A stretch of 64,000 nucleotides of DNA. Source: G965216905 sp965216905 (GTDB taxonomy: Bacteria; Actinomycetota; Acidimicrobiia; Spongiisociales; ZC4RG35). Location of the stretch: contig OZ244213.1 of assembly GCA_965216905.1 (NCBI GenBank), positions 2,418,001 to 2,482,000 on the forward strand. The letters run 5' to 3'. Below the pieces are notes generated by a model. It was given only the letters and a program-made list of their open reading frames with translations, ran no database searches and was not told the origin of the DNA. Positions within the stretch are counted from its first letter, which is position 1; every line of letters starts with the position of its first letter. Made by a program: the position numbers and the translations under genes. Below are positions 8,441 through 15,990 of the stretch, one piece after another.

Positions 8441-9145
8441 ATGCCGCGAGAACGAGCCAACGACGAGCTGAGACCGGTCCGCATGCACCTCGGGTACACC
8501 GATGCCACGCCGGGTTCGGTGCTCATCGAGATGGGAAGAACCAGGGTGCTGTGCACTGCGTCCGTCGACGACGACGTACCCCGCTGGATGCGCGACTCCG
8601 GGCGGGGCTGGGTGACGGCCGAGTACGGGATGTTGCCGGGTTCCTCGGAGGACCGCATCCGGCGGGATTCGTATACCCGCGGGCGGCAGCAGGAGATCTC
8701 CCGATTGATCGGTCGTGCGCTCCGGGCGGCAGTCGATCTGGAGGCGATGGGCGAAGCGATGGTCCGAGTCGATTGCGACGTCATCCAGGCCGATGGTGGG
8801 ACCCGCACGGCCGCCATCACCGGTGCGTGGGTGGCGCTCTGGGACGCGGTGGTGTGGGCCGAGCGCCGGAGCCTCGTCCGTCGCAACCCGATTCGGGACC
8901 ACGTGGCGGCCACGTCGGTGGGTCTGGTCGGCGGTCAGCTGCTTTTGGATCTGGAGTACGAGAGCGACGCAGCCGCCGACGTCGATCTCAACGTCGTGAT
9001 GTCGGGGAGCGGCGACCTCATCGAGGTACAGGGGACGGCGGAAGGTGAGCCCTTCAGCCGGACGACGCTCAATGCCATGCTCGATCTCGCCGAGCGAGGA
9101 ATTGCCGAGTTGGTCGACGCCCAACGGCGGGCGACGGCCTCGTGA
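8441..9145 (+). CDS. rph: Ribonuclease PH
   Basis: Phosphorolytic 3'-to-5' exoribonuclease of 234 aa that trims the 3' ends of tRNA precursors. Diagnostic stretches are MRDSGRGWVTAEYGMLPGSS, the phosphate-binding RxxGRQQEISRLIGRALRA, and CDVIQADGGTRTAAITGA; the Asp residues coordinating metal (DLNVVM) are present. The ATG at 8441 is preferred to the frame start at 8408; a weak -10-like CAGGAT lies 6 nt before it. The stop overlaps the rdgB start (GTGA), so the two are coupled. Confidence 0.95.
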   Translation: MPRERANDELRPVRMHLGYTDATPGSVLIEMGRTRVLCTASVDDDVPRWMRDSGRGWVTAEYGMLPGSSEDRIRRDSYTRGRQQEISRLIGRALRAAVDLEAMGEAMVRVDCDVIQADGGTRTAAITGAWVALWDAVVWAERRSLVRRNPIRDHVAATSVGLVGGQLLLDLEYESDAAADVDLNVVMSGSGDLIEVQGTAEGEPFSRTTLNAMLDLAERGIAELVDAQRRATAS

Positions 9146-9723
9146 CCGGCGGCCCCGTCCGGCTCGTCATCGCTTCGAAGAACCCCGACAAGATCTCCGA
9201 GATCGAGTCGGTGCTGATCCGGGCCGGGGTCGTCGACGAGATCGTTCGAGGGCTGTCGTGGGATGACGTCGAGGAAACGGGCTCCACCCTCGAAGCGAAC
9301 GCGCTGCTCAAGGCGCGATCGGTCGCCGATGCGACCGGGCTTCTCGCCGTGGCGGATGACACCGGTCTCGAGGTCGCCGCGCTCGACGGCGCTCCCGGGG
9401 TCCGCACCGCTCGCTTCGCCGGTCCGGATGCGTCCTACTCGGACAATGTAGGTGCCTTGCTCCGCGTCATGGAAGGAATGGTCGATCGCCGAGCCCGCTT
9501 CCGGACCGTGATGGCTGCCGTCGACCCCGACGGAACGACCGTCATCGCCGAGGGAAAGCTCGAAGGGGTCATAACGGCCGAGCCGAGAGGGTCTGGCGGC
9601 TTCGGCTACGACCCGGTGTTCGAGGTCGACGGTCGCACGCTGGCAGAGATCCCGACCTCGGAGAAGAACCGGATCTCGCATCGCGGCCTGGCCATTCGGG
9701 CGCTGGCCGCGCGGCTCGGGTGA
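9142..9723 (+). CDS. rdgB: XTP/dITP pyrophosphatase (non-canonical purine NTPase, RdgB/HAM1 family)
   Basis: House-cleaning enzyme of 193 aa that hydrolyses dITP, XTP and related aberrant nucleotides to monophosphates. It shows the family's N-terminal ASKNPDKI (nucleotide-binding SxNxxK pattern), the DDTGLEVAALDGAPGVRTAR core and the C-terminal GFGYDPVF plus KNRISHRG motifs. It begins with GTG overlapping the rph stop by 4 nt. The length is typical. The gene is followed at once by a tRNA-Pro gene on the opposite strand. Confidence 0.95.
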   Translation: MTGGPVRLVIASKNPDKISEIESVLIRAGVVDEIVRGLSWDDVEETGSTLEANALLKARSVADATGLLAVADDTGLEVAALDGAPGVRTARFAGPDASYSDNVGALLRVMEGMVDRRARFRTVMAAVDPDGTTVIAEGKLEGVITAEPRGSGGFGYDPVFEVDGRTLAEIPTSEKNRISHRGLAIRALAARLG

Positions 9724-9727
9724 GGAG

Positions 9728-9801
9728 TCGGGCTGGCCGGATTTGAACCGGCGACCCCCTGCTCCCAAAGCAGGTGCGCTACCAAACTGCGCCACAGCCC
9801 G
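9728..9801 (-). tRNA. tRNA-Pro (TGG)
   Basis: Read on the minus strand, the acceptor CGGGCTG pairs with CAGCCCG and the anticodon loop is TTTGGGA, giving anticodon TGG (Pro, CCA codons). D and T arms are recognisable (GGTTCAAATCC in the T arm). The discriminator is A; CCA is not encoded. It is convergent with rdgB. Confidence 0.95.
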
Positions 9802-9848
9802 TGACGAGGGATTGTGTCACACCGGAATCCACCTGGCGATATTCGGGC

Positions 9849-9886
9849 TTGCCGGCCGACTCGGCGCCGGGAGTAGAATCCTCGCC
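9849..9886 (+). promoter_or_regulatory. Promoter of tRNA-Lys
   Basis: TTGCCG (9849-9854) and TAGAAT (9874-9879) are separated by 19 bp. The -10 ends only 7 nt before the mature tRNA 5' end, so transcription may begin at or near nucleotide 1 of the tRNA. Confidence 0.5.
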
Positions 9887-9960
9887 GGGTCGCTAGCTCA
9901 ACCTGGCAGAGCAACGGACTCTTAATCCGCAGGTTCAGGGTTCGAATCCCTGGCGACCCA
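9887..9960 (+). tRNA. tRNA-Lys (CTT)
   Basis: Acceptor GGGTCGC pairs with GCGACCC. The anticodon loop CTCTTAA gives CTT (Lys, AAG codons). The T arm is GGTTCGAATCC-like. Discriminator A is followed directly by an encoded CCA (9961-9963). Confidence 0.95.
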
Positions 9961-10015
9961 CCAACCTCCGGTCGTCGCTCGATCGGCGAGGACCATCGCC
10001 GTCGATCTGACTCCG

Positions 10016-10098
10016 GCGGGTGTGGCGGAACTGGAAGACGCGCTGGGTTTAGGTCCCAGTGGGCACTGCCCGTGGAGGTTCGAGTCCTCTCGCCCGCA
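10016..10098 (+). tRNA. tRNA-Leu (TAG)
   Basis: Class II tRNA with a long variable arm. Acceptor GCGGGTG pairs with CGCCCGC; the anticodon stem CTGGG/CCCAG encloses TTTAGGT, giving TAG (Leu, CTA codons). The discriminator is A; CCA is not encoded. Confidence 0.95.
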
Positions 10099-10160
10099 CC
10101 GATGGCTGCTGCCGGTGAGCCGGCATCGATGTGGTGGCGGTCCACTAGCCTTTCGGCGAC

Positions 10161-10231
10161 GCGGGTGTAGCTCAATGGTAGAGCCCCAGCCTTCCAAGCT
10201 GGTCGTGAGGGTTCGATTCCCTTCACCCGCT
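10161..10231 (+). tRNA. tRNA-Gly (TCC)
   Basis: Acceptor GCGGGTG pairs with CACCCGC. The anticodon loop CTTCCAA gives TCC (Gly, GGA codons). Discriminator T is followed by encoded CCA. A TAGCCT box at 10146-10151 may be its -10. Confidence 0.95.
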
Positions 10232-10280
10232 CCAGGCGGTGGATCGTCGGCCTCGGGCCGGGAGAATGCCCACCGCGCCG

Positions 10281-10353
10281 GCCCTCGTAGCTCAGTGGAC
10301 AGAGCAGGAGCCTTCTAAGCTCTTGGTCGGGGGTTCGAATCCTCCCGAGGGCG
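10281..10353 (+). tRNA. tRNA-Arg (TCT)
   Basis: Acceptor GCCCTCG pairs with CGAGGGC. The anticodon loop CTTCTAA gives TCT (Arg, AGA codons). The discriminator is G; CCA is not encoded. Confidence 0.95.
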
Positions 10354-10426
10354 CGAGCCGATCAGCGAATCCTCCACGGAGCGGTTCGATAGCAACAATT
10401 CATCGCCGCAAGGCACGAACGATCAT

Positions 10427-10502
10427 GGTGGCCGTAGCTCAGTCCGGTTAGAGCGCCAGGTTGTGGCCCTGGAGGTCGGGGGTTCAAGTCCCCTCGGTCA
10501 CC
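10427..10502 (+). tRNA. tRNA-His (GTG)
   Basis: The anticodon stem CCAGG/CCTGG encloses TTGTGGC, giving GTG (His). The acceptor GTGGCCG/CGGTCAC is extended by the extra G-1:C73 pair typical of tRNA-His (10427 with 10502). Encoded CCA follows (10503-10505). Confidence 0.94.
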
Positions 10503-10693
10503 CCACCCCGAATCGATCTCACGATCGACTCGACAATCGAACCGACAGCACCGAGGTCGCCCGCTCTGCAGGAGTCACCGGTGCCGTCGGTCGAAGGTGC
10601 TCGCACCCGACCTGTTGAATCAAACCAGTCCAATCGATCCGGTTCAATCAAGCCGGAACCCCCGACCCTCAACACCCCGTCGCTGGAGGAACC

Positions 10694-12199
10694 GTGACCG
10701 TCACCGTGGAAGACGCTGGACCATACGAGAAGCTGATCGCCTTCTCGGTCAGCGAACAGGAGATCGACAGTGCCAAGACCTCCACGGCACGGCGAATCTC
10801 GAAAGACCTCAAGATCGCCGGCTTTCGGCCCGGCAAGGCTCCAAAGCCGATCGTGGAACGGACGGTTGGTGCGGCTCGACTGCGAGCCGAGACGATCGAT
10901 GACCTCCTCCCTGCTCGGGTTGCATCTGCGCTCGGCGAGGCGGAGTTGGAGCCGGCGGTCGCTCCGGCGCTCGAATCGTTGGACGACGGCGAGGACGGTG
11001 TGGACGTCAAGGTGCGGGTGACGCTCTGGCCGACCCTCGACTCGGTTCCCGATCATCGCGAGCGCACGGTCGAGGTGATGTCTCCGGAGGTGACCGACGA
11101 AGAGTTGACCGACCAGATCGATCGGATGCGACGGCAGTTCGGTGTGTTGGACGACCACGACGGCGTGGCCTCGATCGGTGACTACGTGACGATCGACATC
11201 GCGGCGAGCGATCGGGGAGAGGACGTCCCCGAAGCCCGAGCCAGCCAGCTCGTGTACGAGGTCGGATCGGGCGGATTTCTGGAGGGGATCGACGAGGTTC
11301 TCGTCGGAGCGGCGGCTGGTGAGTCGCAGTCTTTCGATGGTGTCCTTCCGGAGGGTTTTGGCGACGCCGCCGGTCGTTCCGTGTCGTTCACGGTCGACGT
11401 CACCCAGGTCAGGCGGATGGCGCTCCCCGAGTTGACCGACGAATGGGTGGAGGAGGTCTCCGAGTTCGCGTCGGTGTCGGAGCTGGAGGTGAATCTGGAG
11501 GAGCGGATGCGGGCCCTCAAGCGCGAGGCTGCCGCGCGCGATTTTCGGGTCAAGGCGCTGGACGAGCTGGTCGACCAGGTCGAGCTCGATCTTCCGGAGG
11601 CTCTGGTCCGGTCTGAGATGGAAGACATCGTCCATCGCTTCGTGCACCGCCTGGAGCGGGAGGACATCGAGCTGGCCGACTACCTGGCGGCCTCCGGGAT
11701 CGACCAGGACCAGTTCGTCGACGATGTACGGGCACAGGCCGATCGAGGCATCCGAACCCGGTTGCTTCTCGAGGCCGTCGCCGAATCCGAGGGTATCGCC
11801 GTCGAGGAAGACGAGCTCGCGGCGGTCGTCTCGGCGCTCTTTCCGAACGAAGAATCCACCGACATACGCAACCGCTTGACGGCGTCGGGAGGATTGGAGT
11901 CGATCACCGGTGATATCCTCAGGAACAAGGCACTGGAGAAGGTGCTGGCCGAGGCGACCGCCGTCGACGCGGACGGCGAGATCCTTGACCTCGAGATCGA
12001 AGAGGAGACAGGTCTGCCGGATTCCTCCACATCCGTCCCGCCGGCCGACATCGCGGTCGCCGACGTCGTGGCCGAGGAAACCTCCGGCCCGGTGGCGCAA
12101 GGAATCCCCCTCGCGGGGACCGATGACACCCTGGACGAAGCTGCGGCGATCGTCGAGTATGAGGATGGGATCGATACCCCCGCTGAACCAGAAGCCTGA
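10694..12199 (+). CDS. tig: Trigger factor (ribosome-associated chaperone and prolyl isomerase)
   Basis: Chaperone of 501 aa that docks at the ribosomal exit tunnel. The N-terminal ribosome-binding domain has the signature GFRPGKAP. The FKBP-like PPIase domain covers about residues 150-245 (GDYVTID, PEGFGD-like segments), and the long helical C-terminal chaperone domain continues to about 430. The last 70 residues are an acidic, low-complexity tail (DADGEILDLEIEEE onward) that many trigger factors lack. The GTG start at 10694 has a GGAGG box at 10685-10689. It heads the classic tig-clpP-clpX cluster, 24 bp before clpP. Confidence 0.95.
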   Translation: MTVTVEDAGPYEKLIAFSVSEQEIDSAKTSTARRISKDLKIAGFRPGKAPKPIVERTVGAARLRAETIDDLLPARVASALGEAELEPAVAPALESLDDGEDGVDVKVRVTLWPTLDSVPDHRERTVEVMSPEVTDEELTDQIDRMRRQFGVLDDHDGVASIGDYVTIDIAASDRGEDVPEARASQLVYEVGSGGFLEGIDEVLVGAAAGESQSFDGVLPEGFGDAAGRSVSFTVDVTQVRRMALPELTDEWVEEVSEFASVSELEVNLEERMRALKREAAARDFRVKALDELVDQVELDLPEALVRSEMEDIVHRFVHRLEREDIELADYLAASGIDQDQFVDDVRAQADRGIRTRLLLEAVAESEGIAVEEDELAAVVSALFPNEESTDIRNRLTASGGLESITGDILRNKALEKVLAEATAVDADGEILDLEIEEETGLPDSSTSVPPADIAVADVVAEETSGPVAQGIPLAGTDDTLDEAAAIVEYEDGIDTPAEPEA

Positions 12200-12223
12200 A
12201 TCCACGACAGGAGAACGACTCCC

Positions 12224-12841
12224 ATGAGCCCACAGAACTACATGGTTCCGTATGTCACCGAACAGACCAGTCGGGGCGAGCGAACATACGACATCTACTC
12301 CCGGCTTCTGAAGGACCGCATCATCTTTCTCGGGACGCCCATCGACGACACGGTCGCCAATCTCATCATGGCGCAGTTGTTGCATCTCGAGTCCGAGGAA
12401 CCGGACAAAGACGTCTGGCTGTACATCAACTCCCCCGGAGGGTCGATCACCTCGCTGTTCGCGATCTACGACACGATGCAGTACATCCGTCCCGAGGTGA
12501 ATACGGTCTGCATGGGAATGGCGGCTTCGGCCGCGGCCGTCATCCTCGCCGGCGGAGCACCCGGGAAGCGGTTCGCCCTGCCCCACGCCCGAGTCATGCT
12601 CCATCAGCCTCACGGCGGCGCACAGGGTCAGGCGACCGACATCGAGATCCAGGCGAAGCTGATCATCGAGATGCGGGAACAGCTGAACCACATCCTCGCC
12701 GAGCACACCGGACAGGACTACGAGAAGGTGGCCGCCGACACAGAGCGTGACTATTGGATGCTGGCCGACGCCGCCAAGGAATATGGTGTGGTCGATGCAA
12801 TTCTCACGCGACGTGAGTTGTCCGCGGTAGCCTCCACCTGA
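12224..12841 (+). CDS. clpP: ATP-dependent Clp protease proteolytic subunit
   Basis: Serine protease subunit of 205 aa forming the barrel of the Clp protease. The catalytic triad is visible: Ser102 in GMAASAAA, His127 in MLHQPHGG and Asp176 in TERDYW. The substrate-binding YINSPGGSI motif is present. The start ATG has an AGGAGA box about 10 nt upstream. The clpX gene for its unfoldase partner follows after 25 bp. Only one clpP is seen here, although many actinobacteria carry two paralogues in tandem. Confidence 0.97.
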   Translation: MSPQNYMVPYVTEQTSRGERTYDIYSRLLKDRIIFLGTPIDDTVANLIMAQLLHLESEEPDKDVWLYINSPGGSITSLFAIYDTMQYIRPEVNTVCMGMAASAAAVILAGGAPGKRFALPHARVMLHQPHGGAQGQATDIEIQAKLIIEMREQLNHILAEHTGQDYEKVAADTERDYWMLADAAKEYGVVDAILTRRELSAVAST

Positions 12842-12866
12842 GCCCACCCACCGACTGGGAGGTCGA

Positions 12867-14129
12867 ATGGCGAAATTCAGCGAGAGCGGTGATCTGCTGA
12901 AGTGCAGCTTCTGCGGGAAGTCACAGCGGCAGGTCAAGAAGCTCATCGCCGGACCGGGCGTGTACATCTGCGACGAGTGCATCGAGCTCTGCAATGAGAT
13001 CATCGAAGAGGAGCTGGCATCGCCCGATGAGGTCGGTTTCGCCGAGTTGCCCAAGCCGATCGAGATCCGCGAGTACCTGGACGCCTACGTGGTGGGGCAG
13101 GACGCCGCCAAGAAGGCATTGGCGGTGGCCGTCTACAACCACTACAAGCGGATCCGATCGACCGACCAGCGGACCGACGATGTAGAGCTTCAGAAGTCGA
13201 ACATCCTGCTGGTCGGCCCGACCGGCTCGGGAAAGACGCTGCTGGCCCAGACCCTCGCCCGCCAGCTGAACGTCCCATTTGCCATCGCCGATGCCACGGC
13301 CCTCACCGAGGCCGGATACGTCGGGGAGGACGTCGAGAACATTCTCCTCAAGCTCATTCAGGCCGCCGATTACGACGTCAAGCGAGCCGAGCAGGGGATC
13401 GTCTACATCGACGAGATCGACAAGATCGCTCGCAAGGCGGAGAACCCCTCGATCACACGGGACGTCTCCGGCGAGGGCGTCCAGCAAGCCCTGCTGAAGA
13501 TTCTCGAAGGGACGGTGGCGAGCGTACCTCCGCAAGGGGGCCGGAAACACCCGCATCAGGAGTTCATCCAGATCGACACGTCGAATGTGCTCTTCGTCTG
13601 CGGAGGGGCCTTCGCCGGTCTCGACGAGATCATCGGCCAGCGAGTTGGCCGCAAGCAGGTGGGCTTCGGGGCCGAGATCCGCTCGAGGAAGGACGTCCGA
13701 CAGGCGGAGCTGCTGTCGCAGGTGCTCCCCGAGGATCTGATGAAGTTCGGACTCATCCCGGAGTTCATCGGCCGGCTCCCCGTCGTCGCCACCGTCGAAG
13801 ACCTCGACCGGGCGGCGCTGATCAAGATCCTGACCGAGCCGCGCAACGCGCTGACTCGACAGTACGCCCGGATGCTCGACATGGACGGGGTGTCGCTGGA
13901 GTTCACCGAGGCCGCGCTCGAGGCGATCGCCGACCAGGCCATTCTCCGCAGCACCGGAGCTCGGGGACTTCGGGCGATTCTCGAGGAGGTGCTGCTCAAC
14001 ACGATGTTCGACGTGCCTTCGCGCGACGATGTGGCCAGCGTCATCATCGATGAGGATGTGGTGGCAGAGCGCGTCAATCCGACGCTCGTACCGGCGGACG
14101 ACACAACCCCTCAGGAACGCTCTGCGTGA
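12867..14129 (+). CDS. clpX: ATP-dependent Clp protease ATP-binding subunit ClpX
   Basis: AAA+ unfoldase of 420 aa that feeds substrates to ClpP. The N-terminal zinc-binding domain has Cys13, Cys16, Cys35 and Cys38. Walker A is GPTGSGKT (residues 117-124), Walker B is IVYIDEIDKI, and the pore and sensor motifs and the ClpP-docking IGF-type loop region are recognisable. A GGGAGGT ribosome binding site precedes the ATG. The length matches the family. It is the third gene of the tig-clpP-clpX cluster. Confidence 0.97.
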   Translation: MAKFSESGDLLKCSFCGKSQRQVKKLIAGPGVYICDECIELCNEIIEEELASPDEVGFAELPKPIEIREYLDAYVVGQDAAKKALAVAVYNHYKRIRSTDQRTDDVELQKSNILLVGPTGSGKTLLAQTLARQLNVPFAIADATALTEAGYVGEDVENILLKLIQAADYDVKRAEQGIVYIDEIDKIARKAENPSITRDVSGEGVQQALLKILEGTVASVPPQGGRKHPHQEFIQIDTSNVLFVCGGAFAGLDEIIGQRVGRKQVGFGAEIRSRKDVRQAELLSQVLPEDLMKFGLIPEFIGRLPVVATVEDLDRAALIKILTEPRNALTRQYARMLDMDGVSLEFTEAALEAIADQAILRSTGARGLRAILEEVLLNTMFDVPSRDDVASVIIDEDVVAERVNPTLVPADDTTPQERSA

Positions 14130-14179
14130 GCGGCGGCCGGCCCCGGCCGGAGGAACTCCCTCGGCGTCCCCACAACTCG

Positions 14180-14242
14180 CTAACGTGGCGACGGAGGGTT
14201 GGAAGGATGGGTCACCATTCTTCCCATTCGTTGGTACGTTAG
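14180..14242. repeat. Nested inverted repeats downstream of clpX
   Basis: An outer repeat CTAACGT (14180-14186) / ACGTTAG (14236-14242) encloses a 10-bp hairpin, GGAAGGATGG / CCATTCTTCC (14201-14224, loop GTCA, one G-T pair). The inner hairpin could end clpX transcription, but no T-run follows it. It may instead be an operator or leader element for the surface-protein gene at 14401. The rest of the 271-bp gap shows no further recognisable signal apart from an AGGAAGGG box near 14385. Confidence 0.5.
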
Positions 14243-14400
14243 GAGCGGCGCGGAGACCGGGGAGTGGTCGGTGTCCAGTGGTTCGGTGGCCCGCCGGATC
14301 GCAGGCGAATCCGCACAGCAGCGACCCCCACGAGTGGCCGCAGTGCCATTCGAGGCGGGCGACAAGCCGGTAGGACTGACACAGGAAGGGCATCGAGAGC

Positions 14401-15600
14401 ATGGGACAGGGCGCGACGAGGCGAACGGCCGGTGTGGTCGTTGGCCTTCTGATCACTTGGGCGATCGCGTTGGTGCTTGGAGCACCCGCGGCATTCGCCC
14501 ATCATCCGGAGATCGAGGGCCGTTCCGTGTGTGTGGAGGACGTGCCGGTGCTCGAGTATCGCTCGGTGTCATGGCGAACCGATGGCGCCCCGGGGAGTGC
14601 CAATCCCCTCATCGGAATCTATGTCAACGGCACGCGGGTCGGCGAGGGTGCCTACAACGCAGAGAACGGGTACGGGTTCTCCGGCTCCGTCGATGCGCGG
14701 GACTGGGCGGACTCGACGGTCACGCTGACCGCCATCGCCGAAGGAAACTGGGACAACGGAGCACCACCCGGTGATCAGCGATCGGTGCAGGTGGCGATCC
14801 TCCCGCTGGGATGTGACAAAGCCCCCGAGACCACGGTGGGCGAGACGACCACGACCGATGACAAGGGGCCCTCGACGACGGTCGGCGAGACCACGACGAC
14901 GGTCTGCGACCAGACGACAGTGACCTTCGGCCCGTGCGAGACGACGACCACCGCCGGAGACACGACCACTACCGACAAGCAGCCGACGACGACCGTCGAC
15001 GAGACGACGACGACTCTGGGAGACACGACGACGACTGTCGGAGATACCACGACGACCGACGGCCGGCCGACGACGACCGTCGACGAGACGACCACGACGG
15101 CAGTCCAGCCGACGACGACCGTCGAGGAGACGACCACCACGACGGAGGGCCCGACGACGACGGTTGGCGAGGGGACCTCCTCGACCATCGAGGAGACCAC
15201 CACCACCGCCAACGAAACGTCGACCACCGGCGCCGAGACGACGACCTCCGTCGAGGTGACGACCACCGTGTCCACCCCCACCACCGTGGGAGAAGGCACC
15301 ACCACCACCGTCGGGGTGACGACCAGCGACTCGACCCCCGAAACCACCGGAGGCGATACGACGACCACCGCCGGCCAGACGTCCACGGTCCCGATCGAAA
15401 CGTCGTCATCGGCCGCCCCGACGACCACGATCAGCACCGTCCCCGCTCAGACCTTGCCGTTCACCGGATTCGAGATGCAGACGACCGCCTTCATCGGCTT
15501 GATGACGCTTGGTGCGGGCGCGGTCATTCTCACCTCGACCCGCCGGCCTCGCGGTGGGGTCGACGGCTCCGATCCGTTGGGAGACTGGTCCCGCGACTGA
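14401..15600 (+). CDS. Thr-rich surface protein with LPFTG cell-wall anchor (paralogue 1)
   Basis: Exported protein of 399 aa. A signal peptide ends near AAFA-HH (about residue 34), then a folded N-terminal domain of roughly 105 residues with two Cys. A Thr/Glu/Val-rich stalk follows (about 141-345, built from TTTVDETTTT-like units). An LPFTG sorting motif sits at 352-356, then a hydrophobic span and a basic patch (TRRPRGG). This is the layout of sortase-anchored proteins, although no sortase gene is in the window. Unusually, about 17 residues follow the basic patch and end in GDWSRD; the next gene ends in GEWSRD. The function of the N-terminal domain is unknown. Confidence 0.8.
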   Translation: MGQGATRRTAGVVVGLLITWAIALVLGAPAAFAHHPEIEGRSVCVEDVPVLEYRSVSWRTDGAPGSANPLIGIYVNGTRVGEGAYNAENGYGFSGSVDARDWADSTVTLTAIAEGNWDNGAPPGDQRSVQVAILPLGCDKAPETTVGETTTTDDKGPSTTVGETTTTVCDQTTVTFGPCETTTTAGDTTTTDKQPTTTVDETTTTLGDTTTTVGDTTTTDGRPTTTVDETTTTAVQPTTTVEETTTTTEGPTTTVGEGTSSTIEETTTTANETSTTGAETTTSVEVTTTVSTPTTVGEGTTTTVGVTTSDSTPETTGGDTTTTAGQTSTVPIETSSSAAPTTTISTVPAQTLPFTGFEMQTTAFIGLMTLGAGAVILTSTRRPRGGVDGSDPLGDWSRD

Positions 15601-15797
15601 TCGAGGTCCCGTCGGCGGGTCCTCCTGAGGCGTGCGCCGAGTCGGGCATGCTGCCCGATCGATCGCTCCCGTCCCATGCACCGCCGCCCGCAATGGTCGC
15701 CGCCCACAATGGCCGCTGCCCACGATGAGTCGGGTGACTCATGGTCGTCGATGGGCCGGGCACTTGAATGACGGATGTGTAATTCACGCATTTGTGA

Positions 15798-15832
15798 TTG
15801 CCAACCGACACTCCGGGTATACACTCAGAGTG
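15798..15832 (+). promoter_or_regulatory. Promoter for surface-protein gene 2
   Basis: TTGCCA (15798-15803) and TACACT (15820-15825) are 16 bp apart, the best sigma-70-like promoter in the window. The predicted transcript begins about 15832, exactly where a strong hairpin starts. Confidence 0.6.
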
Positions 15833-15951
15833 ACGAACTCGCCACACATGGTGAGTTCGTGGGGAAGACAAAGGGAGCGCAGCGACCCGCCGGCCGACAA
15901 ATCGGTCACCTAGGGCGGCGGCGAGCGTAGTGGTGAGACCGGCCCTCCCCA
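15833..15951 (+). promoter_or_regulatory. Highly structured 5' leader (riboswitch-like, class unassigned)
   Basis: Several helices can be drawn by eye. P1 is a 12-bp hairpin, ACGAACTCGCCA / TGGTGAGTTCGT (15833-15860, loop CACA). TGGGGA (15860-15865) pairs with TCCCCA (15946-15951). Inside that closure, CCGCC (15887-15891) pairs with GGCGG (15914-15918), which encloses GGCCGA / TCGGTC (15892-15907). A closed multi-helix leader about 120 nt long, starting at the predicted transcription start, resembles a regulatory RNA. I do not recognise a known class. The remainder of the 390-bp gap (15601-15797 and 15952-15990) shows no gene. Confidence 0.45.
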
Positions 15952-15990
15952 GTGGACACGTTGGGCACATCCACGGGAAGGCGAACAACA

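Noticed and set aside
10484..13054. Minus-strand 856-codon open frame across tig and clpP
   Set aside because: It lies opposite three well-supported housekeeping genes and reflects high-GC codon structure on the other strand.
14775..15437. Minus-strand Val/Ser-rich 220-codon frame
   Set aside because: It is the exact antisense of the Thr-codon repeats in the LPFTG protein; low complexity creates an artificial open frame.
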